A stretch of DNA of 64,000 bases from positions 20,898,200 to 20,962,199 of the forward strand of contig NC_080058.1 of NCBI RefSeq assembly GCF_026212465.1, given 5' to 3'. The DNA is from Amaranthus tricolor. Its lineage: Eukaryota; Streptophyta; Magnoliopsida; Caryophyllales; Amaranthaceae. A program made the translations under genes and the position numbers. Positions 55,117 to 64,000 of the stretch are shown one piece after another. The notes below the pieces were generated by a model. That model was given only the letters and a program-made list of their open reading frames with translations. It did no database searches and was not told the DNA's origin. Within the stretch, counting starts at the first letter, position 1; the number at the start of each line of letters is the position of its first letter.

Positions 55117-55657
55117 TGTTGGACCTCTTGAGTTTTGATGATGACTACACTTTAGCAAATATGTGTTTAGAGATTTTGTGCAGGTCGATATCCGATTAAT
55201 TGTGATCGTTGATAGTATCTATGGCTTAGTTCATGGGAATATACATGTCAAAAGGTTTCAAGAGATGGTAGAAGAGTATATCACGTGGGATGTAAAATGG
55301 AGACAGGAAGTCTACTGTTCCCAGGTTTGATGTTCTAGCTAGTTGGAATTTGGAGACAGCGCAGTGTTCCCAAACTGAAGTCAATTTACGTTAGCTAATA
55401 AATTCTATCTTTTATTTTTTTTAGTTAATGTATTTAAATTAATTGGTTGCATTAGTTTATTAAAGTTAATTGGCAAAAAGAATTTCTAAAATTCCTTACG
55501 TGGTGGTTTCAAGATTAATTCCTTATTTTTAGGAGATAAACTTGGATCTACTAAAAAGTAGGAACAGCAGTTAGGTCTTAATTATTTTTGGATTTTCTGA
55601 AAAATAATAAAATTAATCTTTTCCTAAAAATAGTAAAAATAACCATTTTCTAAGATT

Positions 55658-55735
55658 TAGTCAAAAGATAATCGTTTTTAGAATTAGTCAAAAGATAACC
55701 GTTTTACTAAACCGTTTTCTAAAAATAGCATGAAG
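55658..55735 (+). repeat. U3 degenerate 27-bp tandem repeat with AACCGTTTT words
   Basis: TAGTCAAAAGATAATCG and TAGTCAAAAGATAACCG lie 27 bp apart (55658 and 55685), followed by another AACCGTTTTC. TAACCG fits the plant MYB core YAACNG. A regulatory role is inference. Confidence 0.6.
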
Positions 55736-55788
55736 TTCCAGCCATTAATTTGGGGAACAGGAATTACTACTGAAGAAACTGCTACTTT

Positions 55789-55856
55789 AGGGAACAGCGG
55801 TTATTAGGGAACAGCGGTTATCAGGGAACAGCGGTTATCAGGAAATAGCGGTTACT
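55789..55856 (+). repeat. U3 17-bp tandem repeat, four copies, each with CGGTTA
   Basis: AGGGAACAGCGGTTAT is repeated with a 17-bp period at 55789, 55806, 55823 and 55840; the last copy is degenerate (AGGAAATAGCGGTTAC). Each copy contains CGGTTA, a MYB core (CNGTTR). Short U3 repeats act as promoter boxes in other plant copia elements, such as the MYB-bound 13-bp repeats of tobacco Tto1, so a promoter role is plausible. Confidence 0.75.
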
Positions 55857-55993
55857 GATTGCCTTAACCGTTTGTTTGATTTATTCAAAGGCTGAAGTAT
55901 TAACCGTTTTGTGATTCATTCAGCATCATTCATTGATCCATGACTAAGGATAATGGGTTGGAATATTTTTCTATTTTCTGAAATTTATTTTAT

Positions 55994-56001
55994 TATAAAT
56001 A
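55994..56001 (+). promoter_or_regulatory. LTR TATA box
   Basis: TATAAATA sits in an AT-rich setting about 140 bp downstream of the 17-bp repeats. It is the best TATA match in the LTR and would place the transcript start, and so the U3/R border, near 56025-56035. Confidence 0.65.
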
Positions 56002-56237
56002 AGCTAACTAGCTCAGTTTTTCAAGGAGAATTAACGCATGCTTTAAGAGAAAAATAATTTTTGTGCGTTTGATTTTGAAATTCTACAAGTAATATTTTGT
56101 GCTTTTAAATTGCCAATTAATTCATAATATTTACTTGTGCAACTCTTTGATTTATTTTAGAGAATTTCTATCCTTTTTGTAAGGGATTTTGAGAGTTTAT
56201 GTAATTAGACTCGGGTGAGTCTAAGGGGGAAGTTAGA

Positions 56238-56350
56238 TAGCTTTTAGTGAAGCTAGAGAGGATTAGCTTATTGTAAAGCTAAGTTTGTTGCTTTGAGTAA
56301 AGCAATTAGAGAGTGAAGAGTTGGCCTAGTTGTTTCGCTTCGAGTGAAGT
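56238..56350 (+). other. Row of four similar stem-loops in the LTR leader
   Basis: TAGCTT-TTAGTG-AAGCTA (56238-56255), TTAGCTT-ATTGTA-AAGCTAA (56263-56282) and TTGCTT-TGAGTA-AAGCAA (56288-56305) are perfect stems of 6-7 bp with 6-nt loops. A fourth, imperfect one is CGCTT-CGAGTG-AAGTA, near 56336. They lie downstream of the TATA box and would be in the RNA leader. Confidence 0.65.
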
Positions 56351-56614
56351 AAGGTGTTTATTGTAATTGTAACTAATTGCCTTAAACATAGTGAAGTTGT
56401 TAGAAATCCCAAGTGGTCGTGGTTTTTCCTTTTGTTTAGGCCCAAAAGGTTTCCACGTAAAATCGTGCGTCTCTCTTATTATTTTGCTCTTAGTTTAAGC
56501 TTTATTTATTTTGAATAATTCCGCAAAAACAGGGCACAATCGCTTAAACTTGCAACAACAACAATTCACCCCCCCCCTCTTGTTGCTGTTCCCGTTCCTA
56601 ATTGAATCAACAAT

Positions 56615-56627
56615 TGGTATCAGAGCC
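56615..56627 (+). other. Primer-binding site, initiator-Met tRNA
   Basis: TGGTATCAGAGCC, 2 bp after the LTR end, is complementary to the 3' end of plant initiator methionine tRNA. It is the standard primer site of plant copia elements. Confidence 0.95.
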
Positions 56628-56680
56628 CTGTACACAGAAGATCAGGAAACCCTGAGGGCAGATTCGGGTGTTCCCGAAAA

Positions 56681-58477
56681 ATGTCAATTATGAACGAGCG
56701 AATGGAAGAAGGGTATTCAACTCAAAGACCGCCAATGTTCGATGGAAAATTCTATACATACTGGAAGAATAGGATGGAGATCTTCATCAAAGCGGAAAAT
56801 TATCAAGTTTGGAGAGTCATAGAAATCGGAGATTTTGAGGTAACCACTACTAACTCCAACAATGAAATTGTTCCCAAACCTATAACCGAATATGAAAAAG
56901 AAGATTTTCAGAAAATGGAATTAAATGCTCTTGCTATAAAATTACTTCATTGTGGTCTTGGACCAAACGAGCATAATAGAATTATGGGGTGCAAATCCGC
57001 TAAGCAAATTTGGGACCTGCTTGCTGTTACCCATGAGGGAACAAGTGAAGTAAAACGGTCCAAAATTGATTTGTTAATGTCTAAATACGAGAGATTTGTT
57101 ATGGAGCCAAGAGAAAGTATCCAAGAGATGTTCACTAGGTTCACCAACATAACAAACGAGCTTATCTCTCTTGGAAGAATAATTCCCACTGATGAACAAG
57201 TAAGGAAGATTCTTAGGAGCCTTCCTCAAGATGAGCGCTGGAGGGCCAAGGTTACTGCTATACAAGAGTCCAAAGATTTTACTAAGTTCAATCTAGAGGA
57301 GCTGGCTAGTTACCTAATGACGCATGAATTGCATTTGGGAACAGCAGACAGTTCCAGGAACAAGGGACTGGCTCTGGCAGCGGGGGAACAGGACGAATCA
57401 GAATGTGATGAAGAAGAGGCTGCTTTATTGGTACGAAAATTCAAGAAGTTCTTCAGGAACAGCAGGTATGCAAATCAAAGAAACAACAAAGAAAGAAGAA
57501 CAAAAAATCTTGAATGCCACAAATGTGGAAGTACCGAACACTTCATCAAGGATTGCCCAACATGGAAGAATGAAAAGGGCAAGGGAAAGACAAGAGATTT
57601 AAGAAGACCGTTGAACAAAGAGAATTTTAACAAGACTGACTTTCGTAAGGCCATGATTGCTGCATGGGGAGAAACTGAAAGTGAGAATGAAACTATTGTT
57701 CCCGAAGAAGAGGAGACAGCTAACCTATGTCTCATGGCTACGCATAAAGGCAAGGTGAAGCAGGTAAATATTTCTAATTCATTTTCTGACCATTCATTCA
57801 ATCTAAGTAAAAATGAATTAAAAGAGTTGTTAAAAGAGGCACAAGTTAAACTTGAAAATTGCAATGATAAGTGTCTCAAGTTAGAAAAGGAACTTAAGGT
57901 AAGCAAAGACCATGTCTCATACATAAACACCTTTAGACATGATGTCCAAAACAGATTTTTCGGTTTGTTGGACCAAAATATAATCCTAAAGGAAAATATG
58001 GAGAGACTTAAGAAGGAAAATGTTATTCTTAACATTGAGCTATCGCAATACAAATTATTAGGCTTAAATGAGGAATTGATAGATGCATCTACTAAAGATT
58101 TATGCAATGATTTTCAATATTTAAAAATGAATTCGGAATCCAACTGTAACAACAATAACAATCTTGAATTAAATTCAAGAGAAAAAGGGAAAATCAAAAT
58201 AACTCCCAAATGGATTCTAGATGCTAAAAGTAAGAAATCACAAGGCCTAAAATATTTTAAGAATAACAAAAGTAAGAAAGCTTACGTTGATCTTCCTAGA
58301 GACAGGTACTGTACCTTCTGTGGAAAAGCTGGCCATCTGAAGGAACAGTGCACCAAAAGGGAACAGTATACTGTCTCTAACAGAAACTATGTCGATAACA
58401 TTCAAATTGATAAATATGATTCATGTAAGATCGACAAGGAACCCAAGAAAGTCTGGGTTCCTATAATTAACAATTAA
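56681..58477 (+). CDS. gag: Gag polyprotein, Sirevirus type (598 aa)
   Basis: This is the structural protein that packages element RNA in cytoplasmic virus-like particles. The first Met is at 56681, with a second three codons on. The N-terminal half is the copia Gag (UBN2/DUF4219-like) fold, including [17 protein letters not shown] near residue 16 and the conserved IWDLL and RFTNITNEL blocks. A first CCHC knuckle, [14 protein letters not shown], is at residues 279-292. A long coiled-coil region (about 370-470) rich in Leu, Lys and Glu follows, then a second knuckle, [14 protein letters not shown], at 544-557. The two knuckles and ~600-residue length fit the Sirevirus lineage rather than short-Gag copia groups. 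The frame ends at TAA (58475-58477), 7 nt into the pol frame. No internal stop or frameshift is seen. Confidence 0.93.
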   Translation: MSIMNERMEEGYSTQRPPMFDGKFYTYWKNRMEIFIKAENYQVWRVIEIGDFEVTTTNSNNEIVPKPITEYEKEDFQKMELNALAIKLLHCGLGPNEHNRIMGCKSAKQIWDLLAVTHEGTSEVKRSKIDLLMSKYERFVMEPRESIQEMFTRFTNITNELISLGRIIPTDEQVRKILRSLPQDERWRAKVTAIQESKDFTKFNLEELASYLMTHELHLGTADSSRNKGLALAAGEQDESECDEEEAALLVRKFKKFFRNSRYANQRNNKERRTKNLECHKCGSTEHFIKDCPTWKNEKGKGKTRDLRRPLNKENFNKTDFRKAMIAAWGETESENETIVPEEEETANLCLMATHKGKVKQVNISNSFSDHSFNLSKNELKELLKEAQVKLENCNDKCLKLEKELKVSKDHVSYINTFRHDVQNRFFGLLDQNIILKENMERLKKENVILNIELSQYKLLGLNEELIDASTKDLCNDFQYLKMNSESNCNNNNNLELNSREKGKIKITPKWILDAKSKKSQGLKYFKNNKSKKAYVDLPRDRYCTFCGKAGHLKEQCTKREQYTVSNRNYVDNIQIDKYDSCKIDKEPKKVWVPIINN

Positions 58478-61400
58478 TTATCTTACAGGTCCAAGTGAGG
58501 GGGAACAGCTCATGGTATCTCGACAGTGGGTGTTCCAAGCATATGACGGGTGACAAATCTAAATTTCTCTCACTTGAAGCCTATGATGGGGGAACAGTAA
58601 CCTTCGGTGACAATATGAAGGGTGAGATAATCGCCAAAGGAAAGGTTGGAAGGTCATGTTCCCACGCCATTGATAATGTATTTTTAGTCGAGAATTTGAA
58701 ACACAACTTACTCAGCATTTCTCAATTTTGTGATAAGGGTAACTCTGTAAACTTTACTTCTGAAAAGTGCATTATTTCTAGGAACGACACAGGAGACATC
58801 ATTCTTAAGGGAATCAGAAAAGGGAACACTTATGTGGTGGACCTGGACACTGTTCCCAGAAACAGTCTAACGTGTCTAAGTGTTATAGAAGACGACCCAC
58901 TTCTTTGGCATAAGCGTCTAGGTCATGCTAGTTATTCATTGATTAATACATTAAGATCTAAAGACCTAGTTAGAGGACTACCATCTATAAAATTCCTTAA
59001 GGATGAAATATGTGATCCTTGTGCCAAAGGAAAACAAGTAAGGTCATCTTTTAAACCAAAGAATGTTGTGACCACCTCAAAAACACTTGAATTATTACAC
59101 ATGGATTTGTGTGGACCTATGAGAATACAAAGCCGTAGTGGCAAGAGATATGTGTTTGTTATTGTTGATGATTATAGTAGATTTACATGGACTTTATTTT
59201 TAGTTAGTAAAGATGAAGCCTTTAATGAGTTTGTCTCTTTCGCTAACAAAATACAAAAATCTACCAATAATCAAATTGTTCACATAAGGTCAGATCATGG
59301 TAAAGAATTTGAAAATTCAAGCTTTATGAGTTATTGCAATGAACATGGAATAAGTCACAATTTTTCCGCCCCTAGAACACCACAACAAAATGGTGTAGTA
59401 GAAAGGAAAAATAGAACTTTAGAAGAAATGGCTAGGACTATGTTGATTGCTAGTGGTTTACCTAGAAATTTTTGGGCCGAGGCTGTTAATACTGCATGTT
59501 ATATTTTAAATAGAGTATTGATAAGACCAATCACTTCTAAGACACCCTATGAACTGTTTAAAGGTGTTAAACCAAATATTGCCTATTTTCGTGTGTTTGG
59601 ATGCAAATGTTTTGTACATGTTAATGGAAAACGGAATATAGGTAAATTTGATGAAAGAAGTGATGAAGCAGTATTTCTTGGCTACTCATCTCAAAGTAAG
59701 GCATATAGAGTCTATAACAAAAGAACAATGGGTGTGGAAGAATCCGTTCACATAATTTTCGATGAAACTAACTTTTTGTCAAGTGAACAGGATACAAATA
59801 ATTTTAAGATGGGTCTTGCAAATCTAGAAGAAGATGATGAAGAATTGAAAGTGCATGATCAAGAAACAGCTGGTGAACAGCCGGTTCCAGCAGAAGCAGA
59901 AAGTACTGATCAAGTTCAGGAACTGCCAGAACATCAGGAACAGCAGACTGTTCCCAATCCAGCTGTTCCCACAGATGAGCAGAACAATCCAGTAGCTGAA
60001 CAGAATGTTAATCAAGCTGATGAACCAGAACATGCTACTGTTCCCACAAGAGATTTTATGCCAAAACCTTGGAGATATCAAAAATACCATCCTCTTGATT
60101 TGATTGTAAGTGACTTAAATAAAGGAACACAAACTAGATCTCAAATGAGAAACTTTTGTGCACATTTTGCGTTCCTATCATCACTTGAACCCAAAAATCA
60201 CGAAGAAGCTCTAAGGGATTCGGAATGGGTCGTAGCCATGCAAGATGAATTGAACGAATTTGAAAGGAACAAAGTATGGCATTTAGAACCCAAACCGAAA
60301 CACAAGAAGGTAATTGGTTTGAAATGGGTATTTCGGAACAAACTAGATGAGCATGGAATAATTGTAAGAAACAAAGCAAGGCTCGTGGTCAAAGGGTACA
60401 ATCAACAAGAAGGTATTGATTATACTGAGACATTTGCTCCAGTAGCAAGGTTAGAAGCTATTAGAATTTTAATTTCTTTTGTTGCATTTATGAACTTTAA
60501 ATTATATCAAATGGATGTGAAATGTGCTTTCTTGAATGGTTTTCTTGATGAAGAAGTTTTTGTTGAACAACCGCCTGGCTTTGAGAATACCTCGTGTCTT
60601 GATCATGTCTATAAGCTTGATAAAGCTCTTTATGGGTTGAAACAAGCTCCAAGGAAATGGTATGAAAGACTATCAAAATTTTTGATCCAAAATGACTTTA
60701 TTAGAGGTAAAATTGATAAAACCTTATTCTTTAAGAATAAAGGTTCCAATATATTAGTTGTTCAAATATATGTTGATGATATTATTTTTGGTGCCACAAA
60801 TGAATTGCTATGTAAAGAATTTGCTAACCTTATGAGCACTGAATTTGAAATGAGCATGATGGGAGAATTAAATTTCTTTCTTGGTTTGCAAATTAAACAA
60901 ACTGCTAATGGTATCTTTATTCATCAACAAAAATATATAAAAGAACTTCTTAAGAAATATGGCTTGAATAACGCTAAAACCAACCATACACCCATGGCTA
61001 CTAATGTAAGATTAGATGAAGATACAAATGGAACAAATATTGACCAAACTATGTATAGAGGCATGATTGGATCTTTATTATATCTAACTGCTAGTAGACC
61101 CGATATTTCATTTAGTGTTGGTTTATGTGCGAGATTTCAATCTAACCCTAAAGAATCACATCTCACTGCAGTAAAACGTATTTTGAGATATCTAAAGGGA
61201 ACAGATGATTTATCATTATTTTATCCTAAAAGTGATGTCTTTGATTTGAAAGGCTTTAGTGATGCAGATTATGCAGGAGATCTTGTTAATAGAAAAAGCA
61301 CGTCAGGTATGGTACAATTTCTTGGCTCATGTTTAGTTTCATGGAGTTCCAAGAAACAAAACACTGTTGCATTATCAACTGCTGAAGCTGAGTACGTAGC

Positions 61401-61713
61401 AGCAGCAGCTTGCTGTTCCCAAATGATATGGATAAAGCAGCAGCTAAGAGACTTTGGTATTAAGTATGCATGTGTTCCTATTTATTGCGATAATACCAGT
61501 GCCATATGCATATCCAAAGATCCAGTGCATCACTCACGAGTAAAGCACATCCATATTAGGCATCATTTTCTTAAGGATAATGTTGAAAATAAAAATATCA
61601 TTGTTAAGCATGTAAACACTAACGAGCAAATAGCAGATATCATGACCAAACCGCTTCCAAGGGAACAGCATGAGAAAATGAGATTGGAACTTGGCATGAT
61701 CAAGCTGCATTAA
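58471..61713 (+). CDS. pol: Pol polyprotein: protease, integrase, reverse transcriptase, RNase H
   Basis: The frame is open from 58471 and has no early ATG, so it should be made as an extension of Gag. Positions below count from codon 58495. The protease has [13 protein letters not shown] (active-site Asp 10). The integrase zinc domain has H139/H144 and C173/C176. The catalytic core has D204 (HMDLCGP), D267 (IRSDHGKEF) and E303 (VVERKN), with 35 residues between the last two, the D,D35E rule. The RT has [34 protein letters not shown] and the YVDD box at 759-762. RNase H has D923 (FSDADYAGD), E966 (STAEAEY) and D999 (YCDNTSA). The end, [16 protein letters not shown], is typical for copia. The frame is -1 relative to gag. 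All catalytic residues are present. Confidence 0.95.
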   Translation, partial: QLIILQVQVRGNSSWYLDSGCSKHMTGDKSKFLSLEAYDGGTVTFGDNMKGEIIAKGKVGRSCSHAIDNVFLVENLKHNLLSISQFCDKGNSVNFTSEKCIISRNDTGDIILKGIRKGNTYVVDLDTVPRNSLTCLSVIEDDPLLWHKRLGHASYSLINTLRSKDLVRGLPSIKFLKDEICDPCAKGKQVRSSFKPKNVVTTSKTLELLHMDLCGPMRIQSRSGKRYVFVIVDDYSRFTWTLFLVSKDEAFNEFVSFANKIQKSTNNQIVHIRSDHGKEFENSSFMSYCNEHGISHNFSAPRTPQQNGVVERKNRTLEEMARTMLIASGLPRNFWAEAVNTACYILNRVLIRPITSKTPYELFKGVKPNIAYFRVFGCKCFVHVNGKRNIGKFDERSDEAVFLGYSSQSKAYRVYNKRTMGVEESVHIIFDETNFLSSEQDTNNFKMGLANLEEDDEELKVHDQETAGEQPVPAEAESTDQVQELPEHQEQQTVPNPAVPTDEQNNPVAEQNVNQADEPEHATVPTRDFMPKPWRYQKYHPLDLIVSDLNKGTQTRSQMRNFCAHFAFLSSLEPKNHEEALRDSEWVVAMQDELNEFERNKVWHLEPKPKHKKVIGLKWVFRNKLDEHGIIVRNKARLVVKGYNQQEGIDYTETFAPVARLEAIRILISFVAFMNFKLYQMDVKCAFLNGFLDEEVFVEQPPGFENTSCLDHVYKLDKALYGLKQAPRKWYERLSKFLIQNDFIRGKIDKTLFFKNKGSNILVVQIYVDDIIFGATNELLCKEFANLMSTEFEMSMMGELNFFLGLQIKQTANGIFIHQQKYIKELLKKYGLNNAKTNHTPMATNVRLDEDTNGTNIDQTMYRGMIGSLLYLTASRPDISFSVGLCARFQSNPKESHLTAVKRILRYLKGTDDLSLFYPKSDVFDLKGFSDADYAGDLVNRKSTSGMVQFLGSCLVSWSSKKQNTVALSTAEAEYVAAAACCSQMIWIKQQLRDFGIKYACVPIYCDNTSAICISKDPVHHSRVKHIHIRHHFLKDNVENKNIIVKHVNTNEQIADIMTKPLPREQHEKMRLELGMIKLH

Positions 61714-62205
61714 AGGAAGTGTCATATATGATTCTTAGAGACAAAATAAAAATTGAAAATGATCAATCAACCACAATAAACTTGATTGAAAGATCAATTA
61801 TCGAAAGGATCAGGTACGCATTTTTTAAGGGAATATACTTTGAATGTTCTTATGATTGCATGATTATTTTGATCAAACGGTAGTAGCATAATATTATCAT
61901 TTTCTTATTATAAATATATAATAAAAAAAAATAATAATAATAAAAAATAAAAATTATATATAAATTTTTTTTTCCAGCAATTTTTTTTGGGAAGTAGGAG
62001 TTGAATCATCGAATTCATCTGTCTCCATTTCGTGTCTCTGTATCAAAATGCATAAATAAGGAACATTTAGTAACCGTCACCTCTCACAAATAAATCCACT
62101 CCCTCACGTTCCATCTTTCACTTCATAATCATTACCCTTTCCCTTTCACTCAACCCTAAACCGTCATTATCTCCATTACTCTTTCTTTTCTCTCTCAAAA
62201 CATCT
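61714..62205 (+). promoter_or_regulatory. Pol-ORF3 interval with splice-acceptor-like and promoter-like sites
   Basis: No ORF of note lies in these ~490 bp. An AT-rich run (61910-61960) leads into a T-run ending TTTTTTTTTCCAG (61965-61977), a good 3' splice-site candidate; another is AGGATCAG at about 61813. CATAAATAAG (62051) is TATA-like, followed by a C/T-rich, G-poor stretch (62085-62205) that looks like a plant 5' leader just before the ORF3 ATG. Expression of ORF3 by splicing or by its own promoter are both possible; the sequence does not decide. Confidence 0.5.
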
Positions 62206-63720
62206 ATGAAGACCAAGAATCAGAGTCCTAAAATGAAGCAACCTGTACCTCTTCAAGTCATCTACCCACCTTCTCACAATCCTAAGCCTGAGTCTTCATC
62301 AAAAGAACAGGAGGGAACCCCCATCTCTCCGGAAACACATGCAGGCAGTAAGAGAACAAGAGGATCCAAGACACCTCTAACACGTTCTGTCAAGAAAATC
62401 AAGGTAACCCACTACTTGAACGCTGAGGAACTATCTAAAGAAATGTCAGTTGGCTTTGGCCTCGACAAAGAGTGGTATGAGACTACAAACTTTCCTCAAT
62501 TTCACAAAATTCTACAAACTCAACATTGGGAATCACTCATGGGCGATTACTGCTGCAATCCCATTTACCCAGAAATTATGCGTGAGTTCATCTCTAACTT
62601 TTCTATTAATGATGGAGTCTGTTCAAGTTCAATTAAAGAAATTAAAATTGAGTTTGATAGTATGACGTTAGGACAGTGGCTAGGAGTACCAGCCACTGGT
62701 TTTGATGTTTATTATGTTGGGTCAAAAATTGCGTTTTCTGGAATTGATGAGAAGGATGTTTGGAGATGTTTAGGCGTTAGGCAAAAGAGAGGTAAAGTGA
62801 GTCACAATGTTTTGTCCCCCTTACACAAGTTACTCTACAACATTGCTCGAAGGTTTATTTTACCACGAAATTCAAAACGTAGTGAGGTAAGTCTTCGAGA
62901 TGCCACTTTGAGTTACTGTATGGTGAACAATATAAAGATTAATTTTCCTTCCTTGATGATTTCGCATTTAAATGATTGTATAGCCAAAAGATGTATGGTA
63001 GGCTATGGTGGTTTGTTGTCCTGGATTTTCTCAAAATTTGGTGTTCCACTTGGAGAATACAGTTTTCCTATGGGTCCGAGTAACATGATAGGTGCAAAAT
63101 GTTTGAGTAACTTGCGCCTTAAATTAAATGAGGAAGGGATCCTTAAAAATGCTGTGGAACAGATTGAAATTTATTCTGATGATGAGGAACAGGAGGAAGA
63201 GGGGAAGGAAAAGGAGGAACAGGAAGTAGAGGAAGAAGTGGAGAAGGAGGAACAGGAAAAAGAAGTTGAAAAGGAGGAACAGGAGAAAGAAGGAGCTGGA
63301 GTTAAGGAACAGGAGGTTGTTCCTTCTGATAAGGAGGAAGAAGACAAGGGGATGGGACCTGACGTTGCTCTTGATGATGACTCTAGGGCTGAACCCAGTA
63401 GTTTTCCCTCACCAAAGCCAACCACTCCACCATCCCATCATTTCCCATCACCGCCACCATCACCAACACCAAGATCACCACCACCATCATTTCACAGACA
63501 AAGCTTTGATCAGGCAACCGTTCCTACTGCCCCCTTATACTCCATTCTCCTCAAGCTTGATGATTTGCAGGATCGCTTCTTCAAATTTCAAGATGAGATT
63601 CGTGTTTCCCTAGCCTCATTAGCTGACCAGATGACTCAAATGGAGGCTCGTCTTGGTGCTAAATTGGACACAGTGGAGGTGGAAACAGAATATATTGATG
63701 AAGATGCCCCTGCTTCCTAG
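62206..63720 (+). CDS. Third ORF of the Sirevirus ('envelope-like' / plant transposon-protein domain), 504 aa
   Basis: The ORF lies downstream of pol in the same orientation, where Sireviruses carry an extra gene often called envelope-like. Residues about 75-315 resemble the domain catalogued as 'putative plant transposon protein' (Transposase_32, PF20167, by memory), with blocks such as IMREFISNF, LGQWLGVPATGFD, LLYNIARRFILPRNSKRSEVS and GGLLSWIFSKFGVPLGEYS. The N-terminus is basic (SKRTRGSK..RSVKKIK, residues about 48-66), possibly a nuclear signal. Residues 323-372 are an E/K/Q-rich acidic tract with repeated EKEEQEKEVE units, 398-432 are Pro/Ser/His-rich, and 445-494 could form a coiled coil. 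I see no signal peptide and no transmembrane segment, which argues against a true envelope glycoprotein. The function is unknown. Confidence 0.8.
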   Translation: MKTKNQSPKMKQPVPLQVIYPPSHNPKPESSSKEQEGTPISPETHAGSKRTRGSKTPLTRSVKKIKVTHYLNAEELSKEMSVGFGLDKEWYETTNFPQFHKILQTQHWESLMGDYCCNPIYPEIMREFISNFSINDGVCSSSIKEIKIEFDSMTLGQWLGVPATGFDVYYVGSKIAFSGIDEKDVWRCLGVRQKRGKVSHNVLSPLHKLLYNIARRFILPRNSKRSEVSLRDATLSYCMVNNIKINFPSLMISHLNDCIAKRCMVGYGGLLSWIFSKFGVPLGEYSFPMGPSNMIGAKCLSNLRLKLNEEGILKNAVEQIEIYSDDEEQEEEGKEKEEQEVEEEVEKEEQEKEVEKEEQEKEGAGVKEQEVVPSDKEEEDKGMGPDVALDDDSRAEPSSFPSPKPTTPPSHHFPSPPPSPTPRSPPPSFHRQSFDQATVPTAPLYSILLKLDDLQDRFFKFQDEIRVSLASLADQMTQMEARLGAKLDTVEVETEYIDEDAPAS

Positions 63721-64000
63721 TTCTCCTTTAATATCTTTTATGTTTCATTGCTACTATCTCTGTCACCAAACAATTTCTTTGTCTTTTGGTACCAGCTGGG
63801 GTACACCTCTTAAACATTGTTAACTTTGTTAAACCTTTTTACATATGCTACTAACTGTTAGGTTTGATTAGTCATTGCTTATCATGCTTGCATTCATTGT
63901 TATTGTTTTTTTAATTTGTGCATCCTTATTCTCTCTTTGACTATAACTATATGTTTAGTGCTGTGGTTTGATTGCTTATCTTCTTTTTGAATGATGTCAA
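63721..64000 (+). other. Downstream region of the retroelement, incomplete
   Basis: This is T-rich non-coding sequence after the third ORF. I see no polypurine tract or LTR start. The final GAATGATGTCAA resembles the text that precedes the G-rich polypurine tract in related elements, as I recall them, so the 3' LTR may begin soon after the window. Confidence 0.4.

Larger units (their letters stand above)
55117..56612 (+). repeat. 5' long terminal repeat (about 1,496 bp)
   Basis: It starts TGTTGG and ends TCAACA, giving the TG...CA ends with a 5-bp terminal inverted repeat (TGTTG/CAACA). The left edge is set by the break from array B and the right edge by the primer-binding site 2 bp later. 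The LTR holds a TATA box, tandem repeats upstream of it, a row of hairpins downstream, and near the 3' end a C-tract after CAACAACAATTCA, flanked by TTGTTG, that resembles other Sirevirus LTR ends as I recall them. The 3' LTR is not visible, so the ends are inferred from one copy. Confidence 0.87.
55117..64000 (+). mobile_element. Ty1/copia retrotransposon, Sirevirus (SIRE/Maximus) type, 3' end outside window
   Basis: The order is 5' LTR, initiator-Met primer-binding site, gag, pol with protease-integrase-RT-RNase H, and a third ORF. Integrase before RT defines Ty1/copia. The long Gag (about 600 residues) with two CCHC knuckles and a coiled coil, plus an extra ORF after pol, is typical of the Sirevirus lineage. 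The element starts inside array B: satellite sequence runs to CTTTGT at 55116 and TGTTGG begins the LTR. All three coding frames are long and unbroken, which suggests a recent insertion. The polypurine tract, 3' LTR and target-site duplicate lie beyond the window. Confidence 0.93.

Noticed and set aside
55915..55945. TTCAGCATCATTCATTGATCC in the LTR as the source of array B
   Set aside because: Similarity to array B is limited to about 20 low-complexity bases and the LTR has no further match; the element inserted after the array existed.
57475..58107. 210-codon minus-strand ORF
   Set aside because: It is antisense to gag, whose CCHC knuckles and coiled coil are clearly coded on the plus strand. 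The Leu/Phe/Ser-rich composition is the mirror of the Lys/Glu-rich Gag.
63171..63425. 84-codon minus-strand Ser/Cys-rich ORF
   Set aside because: It mirrors the GAGGAA-rich acidic tract of the third ORF; it is low complexity and has no independent support.

Overview
This window is plant nuclear DNA made almost wholly of repeats. The evidence is two long satellite arrays, a plant-type Ty1/copia element primed by initiator-Met tRNA, and a Ulp1-type protease remnant of the kind carried by plant transposons. I cannot name the species. I see no ordinary host gene, no tRNA or rRNA and no CRISPR array. Nearly all short open frames left of 55 kb are by-products of the tandem repeats.

Layout. (1) 1-35,001: satellite array A, with a monomer of about 168-169 bp. 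In 25 places a monomer is interrupted by the same ~380-bp module. The module carries promoter-like elements read on the minus strand: a TATA box, an AACGG (MSA/MYB3R-like) site and a CACGTG G-box. Modules are separated by whole numbers of monomers, most often five, giving a recurrent ~1.22-kb unit. Modules and monomers are organised into higher-order repeats of about 2.55, 2.6, 2.94 and 2.07 kb. (2) 35,002-35,930: a longer, strongly diverged relative of the module, with the same promoter-like layout and three internal degenerate repeats. (3) 35,931-36,469: last monomers of array A. (4) 36,470-36,721: a truncated, frameshifted C-terminal piece of a Ulp1-like (C48) cysteine protease. (5) 36,722-36,999: AT-rich spacer with short tandem repeats that lead into array B. 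(6) 37,000-55,116: satellite array B, built from variants of a TTCATTG heptamer and organised into 0.7-2 kb higher-order repeats. (7) 55,117-64,000: the 5' part of a Ty1/copia element of the Sirevirus (SIRE/Maximus) type inserted in array B: 5' LTR, primer-binding site, gag, pol (PR-INT-RT-RH) and a third ORF downstream of pol. The window ends before the polypurine tract and 3' LTR.

How the parts relate. The retroelement is the only coherent coding unit. Gag would form the particle, Pol would process, reverse-transcribe and integrate, and the third ORF is the lineage's extra downstream ('envelope-like') gene. All three frames are long and uninterrupted, so the insertion looks young. Pol is in the -1 frame relative to gag, with a 7-nt overlap and no obvious slippery site. 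The most unusual signals are the promoter-like modules spaced by whole monomers in array A, 18 exact copies of the 8-mer GGGAACAG/CTGTTCCC scattered through the retroelement on both strands and in several frames, and a row of four similar 6-nt-loop hairpins in the LTR.
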